From contig NC_037602.1 of the NCBI RefSeq assembly GCF_003073045.1, positions 930,001 through 994,000 on the forward strand: DNA of 64,000 bases. Reading direction: 5' to 3'. The notes beneath the pieces were generated by a model. It saw only the letters and a list, made by a program, of their open reading frames with translations, had not been told where the DNA came from and did not search any database. The stretch comes from Pomacea canaliculata (lineage: Eukaryota > Mollusca > Gastropoda > Architaenioglossa > Ampullariidae). Position numbers and translations under genes: made by a program. This document shows positions 1 through 13,354 of this stretch, piece by piece (within the stretch, counting starts at the first letter, position 1; each line of letters opens with the position of its first letter).

Positions 1-3000
1 AAAGGTTTCAGTACCGGATTTACTTTGGAGACTTCCATGACTTCAGGTGTTTCCTTGATCTTTTCATGCAGCCAGAAAAATCTAAATTCTGTCTGCAATA
101 ATTAGAAAAATCCCCAACATTATACAGTAGAGGTCTCTTTGCAAAATGCTGAATGAAGCAAAGAATAAGTTCACCAGAAAATCATGCAAATAATTTCTTC
201 AAGCATACCCTCATCGATATATCGTGTTTTCAATGGATTCTATGAAATTTTAAGATAAAGCATATAGAAGGCCTACACAAAAGCACTGATATACACAACA
301 AAAGAACCTCTCTTCATCCTCTTTTATACATACACATTTTCCTTGAGGTTTAGCATTACAAGTAGCTGCTCACCTCAGTGTCATAGACAGAGTGACCATT
401 CCAACACATTAGATCCAAGATATAGTACGTTTTGTTTACTTCACTGTAAAGGCAGTCTAGCACACAGCAGCCTGCATAAAAAGACAACACTAAAAATATC
501 TGGTGTTACCATCACAATGTTGGTATAACAGTGCACAATGTTTAATGTTTTCATAACCATCAGTATTCTCAACCTTTAAAAATTAAATGATAGGCTGAAG
601 TCAAACTCTCATGGCTTCGAGATCAAAGGGAGGAGAGAAATGTAAGTGGTTCACAGAGCTTATATAAAAGAAGTTCTGTGTGATACTAATGTCACAATAT
701 ATACTCTATACTATATATTCTTAATATTAATACACTAAAGGATTTTTTTAAATGTCTTTGACTTTTAATGATAAATGTGTTAATCTGATCCCATTTAAAA
801 TTCCCATTGGAAAGATGCATGCACATACATGCAAGCAAAAGGACTACAATCAGTCTCATAAACAGATATGTATGTACAGACACACGATGCTTCATAAACA
901 AGTAAAAATAAATAGATAAATTTGCTTATATTATGCCTCAAAACGTTACTTCATAAATGAAAAGAGAGCTTGGTCTGTACGGCAAAGCAAGTCTCAAAGC
1001 TGTATAGAGTGAATAAGACTGAGCATGACCAATGCCTAAATAAAGCTGAATAAGAAGAAGCTTACTGATGCGCTTTTGTATGCTGTGATTACCACCTGGA
1101 AGGTGAGATGGAAAAGTGTTGATACAAAAGCCGCTCTTGGAGTAAGCCTTGGTAGAAAACTGCATAAGATATAAAATCTTGAATCTGAGTATATTATATG
1201 CTTACATGAAGCATTAGTTAATGCTTAAAGCATACCAAACAATCAAAATATTCATATCTGACAAAGCAGGGATGACAATAACTGTGTGTTTAGCTGATTC
1301 AGAGGGGCATGCAGTGAGATGGAAGCAGAAAATGCACAAACATACAAAGATGAATAGATAGATGGACAGATACTGAATGCAGATACTGACATGATTAACA
1401 ATGGTTCATTGTTTTAAGCATCATCAGCCCCAGAACAGAAGATAGGGGAGAGGCAAAAATAACATGATGTCTCATCCTTGTCATACAGGATATCGCCTAG
1501 TCATGGACGATTTCTGCTGCCCCCTGCCTACCATCCCCCCAAAAAAACAGAAAAAAATGAGACTGAAACCTATATGTACATTATGGGATTGCCACATAAT
1601 ATTACTGTCACAAACCTGCTGTTTAAAAAAAAAATAATTTGGATGAAAAGAAAATGAAAAGGATGGGGTATGGTGAGTGATTTGAATGGGCGTGTGCTGT
1701 GTGCAATCATCTTTTGACAGCTGCATTTTCTTTGATGTAATGGCATCACCGAAAGACTCTAGTAGTACAAACTGTAAAAATCAGGGCTGAGAAAAATTAC
1801 ATTAGTAGTATAGTGAATTTAAATCTGAATGATTGTTAGATTTTAAGGAAGGTATTTTTCTTTGTGTGCAACAGACCTTGCTGGACTTTAAGAGGGGCAG
1901 CAATAGGAAAAGACTGTGTTCTTTCATGCTGAGGCTTCAAGAAAGACTTTCCACAGAAAAGACTATAACGAAAGACTTAACGATAAGGGAGACAGTGTTT
2001 TATGTGTCTTAATGCATGTCTGTGAAATAGGTTAATTATTTTGTTTGTTGATTACTTTTCTGATATTATATTTATTTTCTTAAATTCAGATTTTCATTGG
2101 CATCTAGTACAAAAGTAACTGCAGAGTAGCAAGTGACAATTATATATATATTCATGAATATGTCATACAGATATACAAACTTATTAATCATCTCTTTTTC
2201 TTAACATAAACTAGTCATGACAAAGAAAACTTTTTCTATGGCTCTGTGTGTGTGTGTGTGTGCATCTATGTGTGTGTATGAGTGAGAAATTGGAAAAAAA
2301 AACCAAAGAAATACTAAGGGAGAGTGATATATGCATGTAAATAAGCATCAGCAAACATAGGTTTCACAGAAATCATAATAATGTACAGGTTAGTGCCTGG
2401 CATACCTTGTTTGTGACAACCAGACATCGTTTACCCACAGGGCAAAGTACCATGAGCCACTCAGTGGCAAAATCTGATGGAACCTCTACAAGCCACTCTG
2501 AATACATAAGCTGTTTCACAGAAAAAAACAGAAACATTCAAAATTCACTGCATGTACCACAATGTGTTTAACTTTTTAAGATGTTACTTAAAACTTTTTT
2601 AGTACCTACATTATATAGCTAGAATTGCAAAAATCTATCCTGTAATATCAGAAAGTCAATGGTGATTTTTAAGCCTTGAGAATATTTAACAGGAGGATGA
2701 AATCATAAACATGCTTCAAAATTAAATCTCAAAGACAAGATCAGTACAGACCTGATCTTGGTAGTGACGTCCAGGTTTTTTTATTGTTTGTTCTATGTCC
2801 ATGATTTCCTCTTCTTCACTGGCTTTGTCCACATCATCCTTCCAGTCGTCCTCTGTGAGCTTGCGCACATGACTCAGATAATCAAATCTGTTTCTAAAAT
2901 GAGCAGACAACAGAAAACAGAATTCATTTGAAGGGCTTGTTGAAAATAAATAACTTGACTAAATGAGCATCTTGACTGGGTATTCAGAGGCTTCTTCATA

Positions 3001-3343
3001 TCATTGCAAGGTACAAACAGAATTTCCTGATCTGGGAGGACTGTCAGTTAAGTAAAAATGTAAGAACATTTATTTTCTATTTATATTATTCAGTGCATTA
3101 TTAATAATAACACAAGTTACTAAAATATTTTCCAATTTCTATTCGATACTCGATGAATTTGCAGCAAAGCCTTTAAATTACTTGCCTTTTCTGGAACTCA
3201 AGAAGACGTTGCCGACGGCTATCTTGATCTTGACTTGATGACTTCATCTTGAACTGAGAAAATCTTGGATGTGGGGCGGAGATCTTGTTTAAGTCGCTAC
3301 TGACCTCAAAACTAGATGCCAAAGCGGCCGTCAGCTCATCCAT
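1..3343 (-). CDS. SNUPN: Snurportin-1, 5' part of gene (six coding exons, 3' end cut by window edge)
   Basis: Nuclear import adaptor that binds the trimethylguanosine cap of spliceosomal U snRNPs and links them to importin-beta. Minus-strand coding exons, in order: 3343-3186, 2893-2752, 2510-2406, 1159-1066, 471-374, 92-1 (continues off the window). The N-terminus [20 protein letters not shown] and [10 protein letters not shown] match the snurportin importin-beta-binding region; [69 protein letters not shown] and TEFRFFWLH follow in the order of human snurportin-1 (identity is by recalled family resemblance). Reading phase is kept across every junction. The first intron needs a GC donor (AG|GCAAGT at 3187-3180); the nearby GT donor would lead to an immediate in-frame stop. 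Head to head with CPQ. About 195 residues are visible of an expected ~350. Confidence 0.93.
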
Positions 3344-3856
3344 GATTAGACGACTACCAAGAAATCTACCAAGAAAACTCTCTCGCTGCCTGCTGTTCTA
3401 TAGTATGTGATGAGCAAATGAAAAGTAGCAAGCACACAGATGATGTATCCACTTGTTCACTTAACTCTAAAGAAACACCAATGAAACTAGAAATTTGCAC
3501 AAAACATATACATCGACGGAACCCAGAATGATAATATACCGCAAACATAATAAAATAGCCTAACACACTGCTGTCGAAGTTTCCTTATAATATCAGATAC
3601 ATCACATAGAAACATCACTGGTAGCTACCATGTTTCATCTCCGCAGACGAGAAGCAGTGCTCCGAAGAAAAACTGTAAAACAAAACTGAAAGAAAAGGCG
3701 TAAAAAACTATTTGAATGCATTTTGTAAAATAAATGAATATAATGTTTAATTTAGATATATAATATTTAGTCTACTAGTTTTATCCGTGTTAAGTCTGTT
3801 ATCATATGACCTGTCACATGACAGTATGCTTGTAGGCGTCTGCTACAATTCTGGGG
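3344..3856. promoter_or_regulatory. Shared upstream region between SNUPN and CPQ (candidate bidirectional promoter)
   Basis: 513 bases separate the two divergent start codons, so both genes must draw 5' UTRs and core promoters from this stretch unless upstream non-coding exons exist. I see no clear TATA box at a fixed distance from either start. The call rests on gene arrangement only. Confidence 0.45.
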
Positions 3857-6514
3857 ATGAAAATGAAGTGCATGGTAGCATTGTCTCTGTTCGTTGGAGT
3901 GGCATCCACTTTTACCATTCATAATGTCTTTGAAAGATCAAAGGCTGAAATTCCAAGACTTAAGGATGCAGCCAGTCGTATTATCAATTTGGCGTTAAAA
4001 GGACCATCACAAAACCAGACCTACAACAGGTATATGTTATTTGAAATTACTCTCAGAATATAAAAGGTAATTCCTTTAAGCTTTTACACCTTTCGGTAAG
4101 GCATTCAGGTCTCTAGCTATATCTATTGTAACCCATATCAGTACACATTCAAGTATATGGTCAGATCCATGTATAATTACCTACTATAACATGCTTATAC
4201 ATCTGACAATTACACCCCTAAGAACCTTTTCAAGGCAAAGGTATGAACCCTTTTAACTATTTTTGTGTCAGCACAAAGTCCCTAGATATCAGAACCATAT
4301 AGAAAGACAGGTTGAATTAGGATATTCAATTAAAAAGCTGAAAAAGAGGGAACGAGAACGATTGTCAATATAGTTACTATACTTTCAATACCCCTACCAT
4401 TGCCTTGCGAGATTTTATTGCTAAATCCTTTAGTGCCTGTGCAGGGGCATTCACATATGAGGCCAGTCGATTTGATCATTTGGCTCTGTTTTTAAATAGG
4501 TGGCTGTGTTCTGCTGATAATATTTGACGTTATGTCATTGGTGGTCGATTCGTCTTTTGGGCCTGGGACGATTTGGTTTTTGATGATGGGAGAATGTGGT
4601 CTTACTTCAGACAATATGGACATAGCAGGGCCTCAGACTGTAGGGTGATATGACTGGGGCGGTATGGTCTTGGGGCGAAATGACCGGTGAGCATGACCAT
4701 TTACATAGCACGTGCATGTGACATATATACAATATACAAAAGTCAATTTAGTTTTCTGTAAATTGCACCAGTTAATAAAAAAGTAAATGTTTCAGCTGTG
4801 ACTAGGAAACACAGAAAGTTGAGAAGCATATGACTGATGTAATTCATATAATCTTTTATCAGCTTGATTATTTTACAATATGGAAACAATATTTATAGGT
4901 AAATTTATGAATTTACACTAAGACATTACTGACCTAGTAGATTGATATGGTCAGGCAATATGGTTTAGATCGAAATGATAAAATGACTGGCCCCAGTAAA
5001 ATAAACGTTGCACAGAAATAGATCAACAGCATATACTTCAGAATTGTACATTTACTTTGTGAAGCCAGTTGGAGAACTACTAATTTTACTAGGCCTGTGT
5101 ACAAACATGACATCAGGATTTTGACCTCTTTCTGTGCATGGTATTTAGGCAAACTGCATCCAGCTTTACCCAATCATTAAAAACAGATTTTGCTCACAAT
5201 CAGTTCTTAAAAAAATGCTTTGTTATAGGTGATAATATTATATCTTAAAAAATGTTGATAAATGCTTACACTAAAGCAGAGCAAAACCTTGTGAACAGGT
5301 TGGCGAATTTCACAGACAAATTTGGGAGTCGTCTTACTGGATCTCAGAACTTGGAAAATGCTATAGACTACATGGTTGACGCACTTCAAAAGGATGGTTT
5401 GAAAGCCTACACTGAGCCTGTAACAGTCCCCCATTGGGTGAGAGGTAATGAGTCAGCAGAGCTTATAACTCCTCGCTGGCATCCCATGGCCATGCTGGGT
5501 CTAGGCTATAGTATTGGAACTCCCCCTGAAGGCATTACAGCTGAAGCTCTTGTGGTGCGTAGTTTTGACGAGTTACATGAACGTGCAAGTGAAGCTAAAG
5601 GCAAGATTGTTGTCTATGATGAAGATTTTGTAAGCTATGGAGTCACTGTGGATTACAGAAGTCGGGGTGCAGTTGAAGGAGCTAAAGTTGGGGCTGTGGC
5701 AACACTGATACGAAGCGTTACTGCTTTCTCCTTGTATTCCCCACATACTGGGATGCAGGACTATGAGATGGAGTGCCCAAAATTCCCACAGCCTGTATAA
5801 CTGTTGAAGATGCTGAGATGCTGAAGCGTATGGCAGATCGCGGTGAGAAAATTGTAATTAAGCTAGTGATGGGGGCAGTGAACTTGAGCCTGTGCAGTCC
5901 CGCAACACTATAGCCGATCTTGTTGGTTGGAAATATCCTGATCAGATTGTATTGGTCAGTGGTCATCTTGACAGCTGGGATGTGGGTCAAGGAGCAATGG
6001 ATGATGGAGGTGGGCTTTTATTTCATGGCAAGCCTTGTCACTAGTTCATCAGCTGGGTCTTCAGCCAAAGCGAACTATGCGTGCAGTCTTGTGGACTGGG
6101 GAAGAGTTTGGTCTGATAGGTGGTCAGAGCTACTGGGAGAAGCACAAAGATGACATTAAAAACTATGACCTTGTTATGGAGTCAGATGATGGCACTTTTA
6201 TGCCCCGTGGAATCCGGTTTACAGGTAATGCAGAGGCCACCAAAATTATGCAGAACATTGTGTCTACTCTGCTTTCAAGCATCAATGCTACTACAGTTGC
6301 ATCCCCTGCAGAGGTGTCAGATATTCCATGGTGGATTCAAAATGGTGTGCCAGGAGGTAGTTTGCTGAATGATAATGAAATTTATTCTTTCTTCCATCAT
6401 TCAAATGCTGACACAATGACAGTTGAGAATCCCCATTGGCTTGATCTGTGCTCTGCAGTCTGGGCTGTTACTGCGTTCGCTGTGGCAGATCTGGAAGACA
6501 TGCTTCCTCGCTAA
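3857..6514 (+). CDS. CPQ: Carboxypeptidase Q (M28 zinc dipeptidase), with three apparent 1-base deletions
   Basis: Secreted or lysosomal metallopeptidase that removes residues from small peptides. Coding exons 3857-4029 and 5299-6514; the ag|g junction restores an Arg codon, joining TYNR to [12 protein letters not shown] exactly as in the family. A hydrophobic signal peptide ([15 protein letters not shown], residues ~5-18) starts the protein; expected length is ~463 residues against 472 in human. Family blocks in order: [18 protein letters not shown], [37 protein letters not shown]-like, [22 protein letters not shown]. The five expected zinc ligands (His in GHLDSWD, Asp in DDGGG, Glu in GEE, Asp in ESDDG, His in HHSNADT) are all present. 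The frame breaks near 5766, 5885 and 6013, each explained by one missing base (the last in a G run). Protein similarity continues through all three, so this is either assembly error or a very young pseudogene. Confidence 0.92.
4030..5298 (+). other. CPQ intron 1
   Basis: Donor cag|gtatat at 4029/4030, acceptor gtgaacag|g at 5298/5299. The acceptor has almost no pyrimidine tract, but it is the only site that rejoins the conserved protein in frame; the stronger-looking ttatag at ~5229 would run into a stop. No gene seen inside. Confidence 0.7.
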
Positions 6515-9500
6515 GAGATTTCGCTAAGAAATTTCTTGAAATTATTCACATAAGCTTAGTGTTAGGTACAGCTGTACTTTGCTGAATGCAGCAGCATGAT
6601 TTTTGTTGTTAAGATATTTGATACAATGTATTGTGTGCTTTCATAACATTCCTTCATGATGTACATACTAATGATTGCTAAACTAATGATCTATAAATGA
6701 GTAGTAATTATGAAAATGTTGGAGGATTGTGGCGCTACACTTGTATTCCTTTTCATGGTCTATCCTTTCTGCTTTTAATACCTTCACCATACCTTTGGGA
6801 CATGGAAATTGTAACACTTTCTTAGCTTTTATCTTGAAGCATAACAAACCATTTTCTATGACTGCTGAGAGAATCAGAATCTTGCCTGCAGTTGCTCTGA
6901 AACGGAAGAATTTGTCATTTGCTGTTTTCCTTTGCAAATTTTACGGAAATGGACATAACACATATTTTGTGTTCAACAAAATTTGCGATTTCTGTGCATG
7001 ACTCCTCCACAAAAACGTGACTTCTCTCTCTCTGCACTCACACTGATGGAATCGGACGTTAGCTGTGTATTCCAAGACAAAAAATTTCCTGGTCACGAGA
7101 AAGTCAATCATATATATACACTCCAGAAATAGTTCAAAGTCAACTAATATTAAAGATTAGCACACAGGAAAGGATATTCACAGATAATAATGCCAGTTCT
7201 TACTGGGATTACATAATAGCTGACAACCTGAAGTCAGGACCAACTCTTCCTGTCTCTGTTAATATTTTTTTAATTTGCAACAAATGAAACACACAAAGGC
7301 TTGTGGTATAATGTGCATTTCTTTTTGTGAACCCTACCAATACACAAAAGAAACTACAATATATCCCTCTTTCTCTATTTCAGTGACTTAGAGACAAAAG
7401 TGTCAATAAATGTAGATCCATGTGTGTGTATAAGTGAACAAAGCAAATCTTCAAATCCACACTGATTGTCCTGATGCTTGCTATAATTTTTAATGGAGTA
7501 CTCCTTTCATGAACTCCTAAGAAAAAAAATGTAGTCTATGTTTAGTTCACATATTTTGCCCTGGAGTATTATTATTATTTTATTGTAAAATGCTATTGGT
7601 GACTCCAATGCAAGTCAGCACAGAGAATATTGTGTATGTGTGTGTGTTACCCATTGTTTACGGTCATTTGCACTTAACACCATCTCACCAAGCACCATTG
7701 ATCTAGCTGTGTTGCCACCTGACCACACAGGTTTGCGACATTAACACCTTTATTTTTTAACATTGAATACACAGGATCTGTCCGTGAGGTTTTAACAATT
7801 ATTCCAACAATTAAAACAAAATAGAGGAAAACTTTCAAGATCCCAATCCCAGGGAAGGCCACTAAGGATAATTATCACTCATTGAAATCAACCCTCTCCA
7901 ACACACTCATAATATGTCATACATCATATTGTATCCACCCAGTCTTGTAGCTACACTGTGGGAACCATGGTAATAATTGTCTCCAGTTCCTTCACGGCCT
8001 TGTTATTTACCTGAAAGGTTTATCTGATCAAAGATATATCTACTGTCTTTGGTCTAATTCCGTCCGAGGGTATACAGACACTGTCTTCTAAGTTTAAAAA
8101 GATGGCTGTCGTCACTTAAATCAAATGCAATGTAACAGCACTTGTGCAGAAATATACAACAAGTATCTTCTTAGTGAACTCATTGAGAATGTTGCACACG
8201 CAATGTGCAGCCCATAGTCTCAGTACCCAGCCTACAAACACGTACACAATGTGATTTGATTATTCTACATTAACTTTATCATCACTTTCATTGCTGTACC
8301 TGAACATTTCTGAATGGAGTTCTACTCCATATCTGATAACAGTTATTGTTAGTCAAAGCCGACTCCACAACACAATCACAACAATCATGGAACAATAACT
8401 TTGTCTTTTCTTGCGAGTATGTTACAGTGTCCACTCCCTTACAGTGGGCGTGCCACTATTGACACAATGAGCTTCTACTTCACACAAATAAGTTGTTCTT
8501 CCCCTACTTTCTGCTGTCAAAAGTTGTCATCTTATTCATACATTCGTTTCAATACAGCTGCTGTTATTAATAATGCATGTGATATTCTGTCAAAGATTTT
8601 ATATGAAAAGTCTAATACAATTGTTTTCAAAATAATTATAAGACATTGTAAAAATCACGGCATGGACATATAGGCCACAAGCTGTCAGTACATAAAAGTA
8701 TCATTAGCAAGGGAACAGAAAGGCCTACCTACAAGTCAGATTGTATGGTTGCGGAAACAGGAAATGCAATAAAAGTTTTTTTTTGAGCTAACCTGCACTA
8801 CATTATTAAAGTATATATGTTTTCAATTTTGAATAATGGAAGGCGAGGGTCGAGGAAGACTTGCCTACAAGTTAAATTGCATCGCCTTACTCACCAAGAT
8901 AAAAAGGTAACAAAATTCATGTGTCAGTTCTTGTGTTCTTGTGTGCCTGTGTCTGTATGCATCCGTGAGCATACATAAGGCTTAAATATGTTTTATTCAA
9001 AGGCATTTTAAGTTCCTGGGCATTGAATTAAAAATCTGCAATTCTGCCACTGTAAGAGAAATACATATCCCTTTTCAAAGTAATTTTCTTCATGTAAGCA
9101 CTTGTAAAGATCAATAAAAATAACAACAACAATAATAAAATGTATGATTTACGTGGCGCATAATCATGCTCTCAGCCCTTAAGACAAGTAGGAGACATGG
9201 ACAGAATATGAAGGACGGAAGAAGAAACAGCAATACAGACAAGTAATAAAAAACACAAAGAGGGTTCAGGGAACAAACAGCAAGGACAGAGAGCAGGCGG
9301 ACTAGTCATTTGACTAGAATCACGGCTATTGCCAACTATGATGGTTGGTGTAATGCTTGTGGAACATGTTTTTTGTGTGCACATTTGAGATATTCGATGG
9401 TGTATAGATGGAGGATATGGAAGGGACGAGAGTTCCACTGTTTTGAAGCACATAACAAAATAATGTAAACAAAATAATAAGTCACACAGACATTGCCTTA

Positions 9501-11377
9501 TTAGTAATTGTATTAAATAAGGCTCAGTGCCATATTATACTTGTTCTATTAGTATACAATGATAAATTTATTAAAAAGCTGGTCAGATCTTTTTGCTGAG
9601 TAAATGTCAGGACTGTAAGAGTTGTGCCATACCAAACACAGTCTGGAAACACCATCATCCACAACAGAACAGCCCCAATACATCACACATCTCGAGCAAC
9701 CAACACATCCAAATATCTTGTGAGTGTGTCAACATGCATCAAACCCATCTTTTCCTCACAAACCAGAGTTTATTTAAAAGGAGCAATGAAAAAGTTTATA
9801 AGAATTAAGTAAGAGCTAAGAATTAAAACAGTGGGAAAGAAACTTTAACACAAATGAATGATGGTCAGTGAGCAACAAACTGAGGATCTCAAGGTGTGGA
9901 ATAGGTGGCCCTTACTGTGAATCATTCTACATTCAGAACACCTTTATCAAAAAGCGAAATATATTCCTGGTGATATAAATTAATAAAATTATACGGGTCA
10001 AGATCCCGCTTCATGGCGGCAGAGACAGTGAAATGGCTCACTGTGATTACCAGTTCTAAAACAACAACAACAGCAACAAAAAAGACCAAACGTTTTACAC
10101 GGACTTTCATTTACACAAGAAACTTCACAGATTCCAAAGGTCACATGCAGACCACATCACCAAGATGTCTTTTGGCTGCTCATGCACAAAACACAGTAAA
10201 AGTTAGTGTTAACCAGGTATTTCTTCTGTGAGACTTAGGGAGGATGAAGATTATACATACTTGAGAAGAAGAATTCTGAAAACACAGACTTCCCATGGAA
10301 CAAGTTCTTATCTCTTCGTTGAGGGCAGATGATGTGAACATCTTCACCACAAAAGCTGAATATTGCTGTACTTGGGACATTTAAGAAATAAAAAGCACTC
10401 TTGTCGGCCTGTAAAACTATGTGTAGACATGCATGAGTGTGTGTGTGTGTGTGTATTGTCCGTGCGCGTGTACCTGTATAAAGACTTTAATTAATTGTTT
10501 GTGTTTACAAAAAGACATCAAACGTACGGCGCATGATGAGTGACTGACATTTGCTGTCCTGAGTGTTGAGATATAAATGTTTCCCAAAATATGTAAGCTA
10601 AATTATTTGTTGAAACTGTCTTAAAAACGAGAGTAGCAGTGTATATCATCAAAATAGTAATTAATTAATATTTAAAGCGAAATTTGTCTCTAACAATACT
10701 AGTGTATTCAAATAAAACATCTATGTACACAAAGTGATCAGTCACGCACGGACATTTTGAAGTGATTTTTAATGTTGGTTCATTCTACACACAGAAATGT
10801 GCAATTAGCGAAATCTTTGTTTGGTACTTGAATAATAAAATAGTTCACAAAGTAAATTACATTGCATACTTGTTATCAAATACATTGAGGGTTTTAAATA
10901 CGCAGGTATCTCAAAGCTGCAACCATTCTCAAAGATAAAATCGTTGTTCTACAGAAAAAGTAAAAGTATCCAAACATGATATTTACCACAGAAACATTAC
11001 TGACGATGCTTGGGTGTGTGTCCCCACTTGTTGCCATCTCTACTCACCCCACCTCTCTGAACATTGTGAGAGCATAAGTTCTCATGTGAGGGAAGGGATG
11101 GGTGCTGTTTGAGCGACTGAAGAATCAACATCATTGGCATCTCAGAAATTTGTTTTTATTTGCAATGCGTAGTGTGATTTCCTCTGTTTATCTTCTGAGC
11201 TGACAAGACTAATTGTCCTTAGGAAGTTTACATAACAAACACAATACTCTTAGGATGCTTTCTGTATTTAAGGAGAACAGTTTTCATATTCTTGTGTAAG
11301 TTTGAAACATTTGTATACAGTTTAGTCCCTGAAGAAGGTGTGATTATTGATACGAACCAGCAGGTACACTGGTCATT
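6515..11377. other. Intergenic stretch without a supported gene
   Basis: Contains the probable CPQ 3' UTR at its left end and AT-rich sequence with scattered short (TG)n tracts (for example 10437-10455). Short open frames here show no family motif. Nothing further recognised. Confidence 0.6.
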
Positions 11378-12557
11378 ATGGCCACAGCATGGACAGAAGT
11401 TCCACTCTTCACCAGTTCTGAGCAAAATGTCTGGAACAAGAAGAAAGAGTTGTACCGTGGTCCGTGCCTGGTGGTAGAGCAAACTGCTGAAGGTACACTG
11501 ACTAGTCAGGACAGTGTCACCTACAAACAGGTGAGAAAAAGCTGCTGGAGTCTTCCTTCAACAGTCTTCATTCTTCTTCCCCTAAATCATTTGTGTTTCA
11601 GATTGCTTCAGTTGGTAGATCAATGGCTTCATGAATTATCTTACGATCTAGGCGTCTGTCGGCGCGTGTTCGTGTGACTGCATACTTGTGAGTGCAAGCA
11701 CACTTGTATAGCTGTAGGAAAGTTGAACTCAGCTTACTCCTCATGTAAAGCTATTCATTTGCGTCCACCGACAACAAACACACACACACACATCCCTTAA
11801 TAAGGACCACGCACAGAGTGTTTTAATGGTAGAATGACTGATACTAGACACTGACACGTGACTGACATAGTCACACCATGGTGTTGTCCTCTGTGCACCA
11901 CCAAAAGACATGGGAGTGAAAAATAACGGGCACGTGGGGGATGGAAGCTGTGGTAGTGGTGATGCTCGTCGTAGTGTAATGTACCTATATATATATATAC
12001 AGGTAACTTCCTCTGAAGCTAATTATGCGCAGGTCGATCACTGGATAACGATCGTTTGCTCCGGAGCCATCATCCCACTGCTCACCATCATCGGTATCCC
12101 TGGCAACGTGGTCAGCGCTGTCGTCTTCTACAGACAGGGCCTAAGAGAGAGAATCAACCTCTGTCTCTTCGCCCTGGCCATCGTCGACCTCATTGTTGTC
12201 TTTGTACATTTTTTAGCCAACTATGAAAACTTCTACACGGAGGTTACTGGGTCCTCGTGGGGACTCCTGTCATACGCAGCAAGTGAGTTTTGTCTTTGAA
12301 AGTTCACTTGCCTGAGCATTCAAGGGTTCTCTTGCGGTTAAGTATTAAATATTTGATAAAAAGTAAAAGATTTTGAAACAGTTACTTTTTAACGTTTTCA
12401 TGGAATGTCTTTCCATTTTTTTTTTTTTTTTGCTTTCAAAGGCATGGATGGTTCTGTGTGGGCCTCGCACTGTTCTGGGGCATGTGCGCTATCGTGGCTC
12501 CCAAACATATCAGGTTCGATCGACTAACATCACCGACGATGTCATCTACGTCACCAC
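11378..12557 (+). pseudogene. GPCR unit A: receptor pseudogene lacking the TM3-TM4 core and exon 4
   Basis: Exon 1 at 11378-11530 (51 codons; MATAWTEVPLFTSSEQNVWN start, GPCLVVEQT, ends TYKQ, donor cag|gtgag). Exon 2 at 12033-12282 encodes TM1-TM2 and is open: VDHWITIVCSGAIIPLL, GIPGNVVSAVVFYRQG, LRERINLCLFALAIVDL. Exon 3 at 12442-12557 is only 116 bases against 247 in every other unit: GSVWASH jumps to the ECL2 region (ACAIVAPKH sense), removing the ERC motif, intracellular loop 2 and TM4 and shifting the frame; a second smaller deletion follows. No exon 4 is found before the next unit, except possibly the relic at 25.83 kb. The family role would be a seven-TM chemosensory-type receptor; this copy cannot make one. 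A short echo of the exon 3 ECL2 sequence recurs at about 12623-12646. Confidence 0.8.
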
Positions 12558-13181
12558 GTAAGTTCACGTTGGAAGCTTACGGTGCAAGGTAAATGTAACA
12601 GTATAATAGAAGGCATGGGAAGAGATATCGCGGCTCCCAAACATCAATGTAACAACATAAGTCATCGTCACTCGCTTTGTCTTGGCCGCAGAATCACTAA
12701 GATGTTACCATCTTTCTCGGTTCCCTGACATTTTCTGGGATGAGCTGGTCACAGAGGCGAGTAGAGAGAAGTTACTGAAGGTCATCGTGGAGAGTCGAGA
12801 TCCTGTCGAGCGCCAATGTTCTGATCATTTTTCTTCTAATGCCGTTAATAGGATGGTTTTTTTTTTATAGATGTTTTATGAGTAAAGAGTTTGCATTGAG
12901 ATTGTACCTCATCGTGGCTGCTCACATTGCTGAGGTACACCCCCACACCCCCACCGAATACTTTATGTAGTCTGTAGAAGAAAGAACACTGGTGTTGAAA
13001 GCATTTATCAAGTATTATTTTGAGGCTGTGGTGGGGAGGTAGGGACAAAAAGTATTTTGAGGGTATATGATTGGAATGGGTATACACTTTGCACGTAGCA
13101 AAGCGGGAAACATGCGACCACACCACAGATCCTCCACTGAACCAGCGATGGTTCAAGCGTGTCAGACCTAGGGAATCTGAC

Positions 13182-13354
13182 CAGGGCTTCTGCTAAGGCT
13201 AAATTCTTTGGGGTCCCAGGGACCCCTTCTTCAGATTTTTAAGGGGTCCCTGTTCTTCGCAAATATTTGAAGGGGACCCATTGACGAAAATTGAAGGGGT
13301 CCTCCGAACTTTAATGCGTACTGTACGCAATTTTTTGCGTAAGCAGAAGCCCTG
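13182..13354. mobile_element. MITE-like element with 13-bp terminal inverted repeats
   Basis: Left end cagggcttctgct (13182-13194) is the exact reverse complement of the right end agcagaagccctg (13342-13354). The 173-bp body has three diverged GGGGTCC/GGGACC-type repeats and an internal near-palindrome (gcgtactgtacgc, ~13316-13328), and no coding capacity. I cannot see a clear target-site duplication. Confidence 0.6.

Noticed and set aside
7674..7862. Small minus-strand open frame with a hydrophobic segment
   Set aside because: Short, isolated, no family motif and no neighbouring exon.
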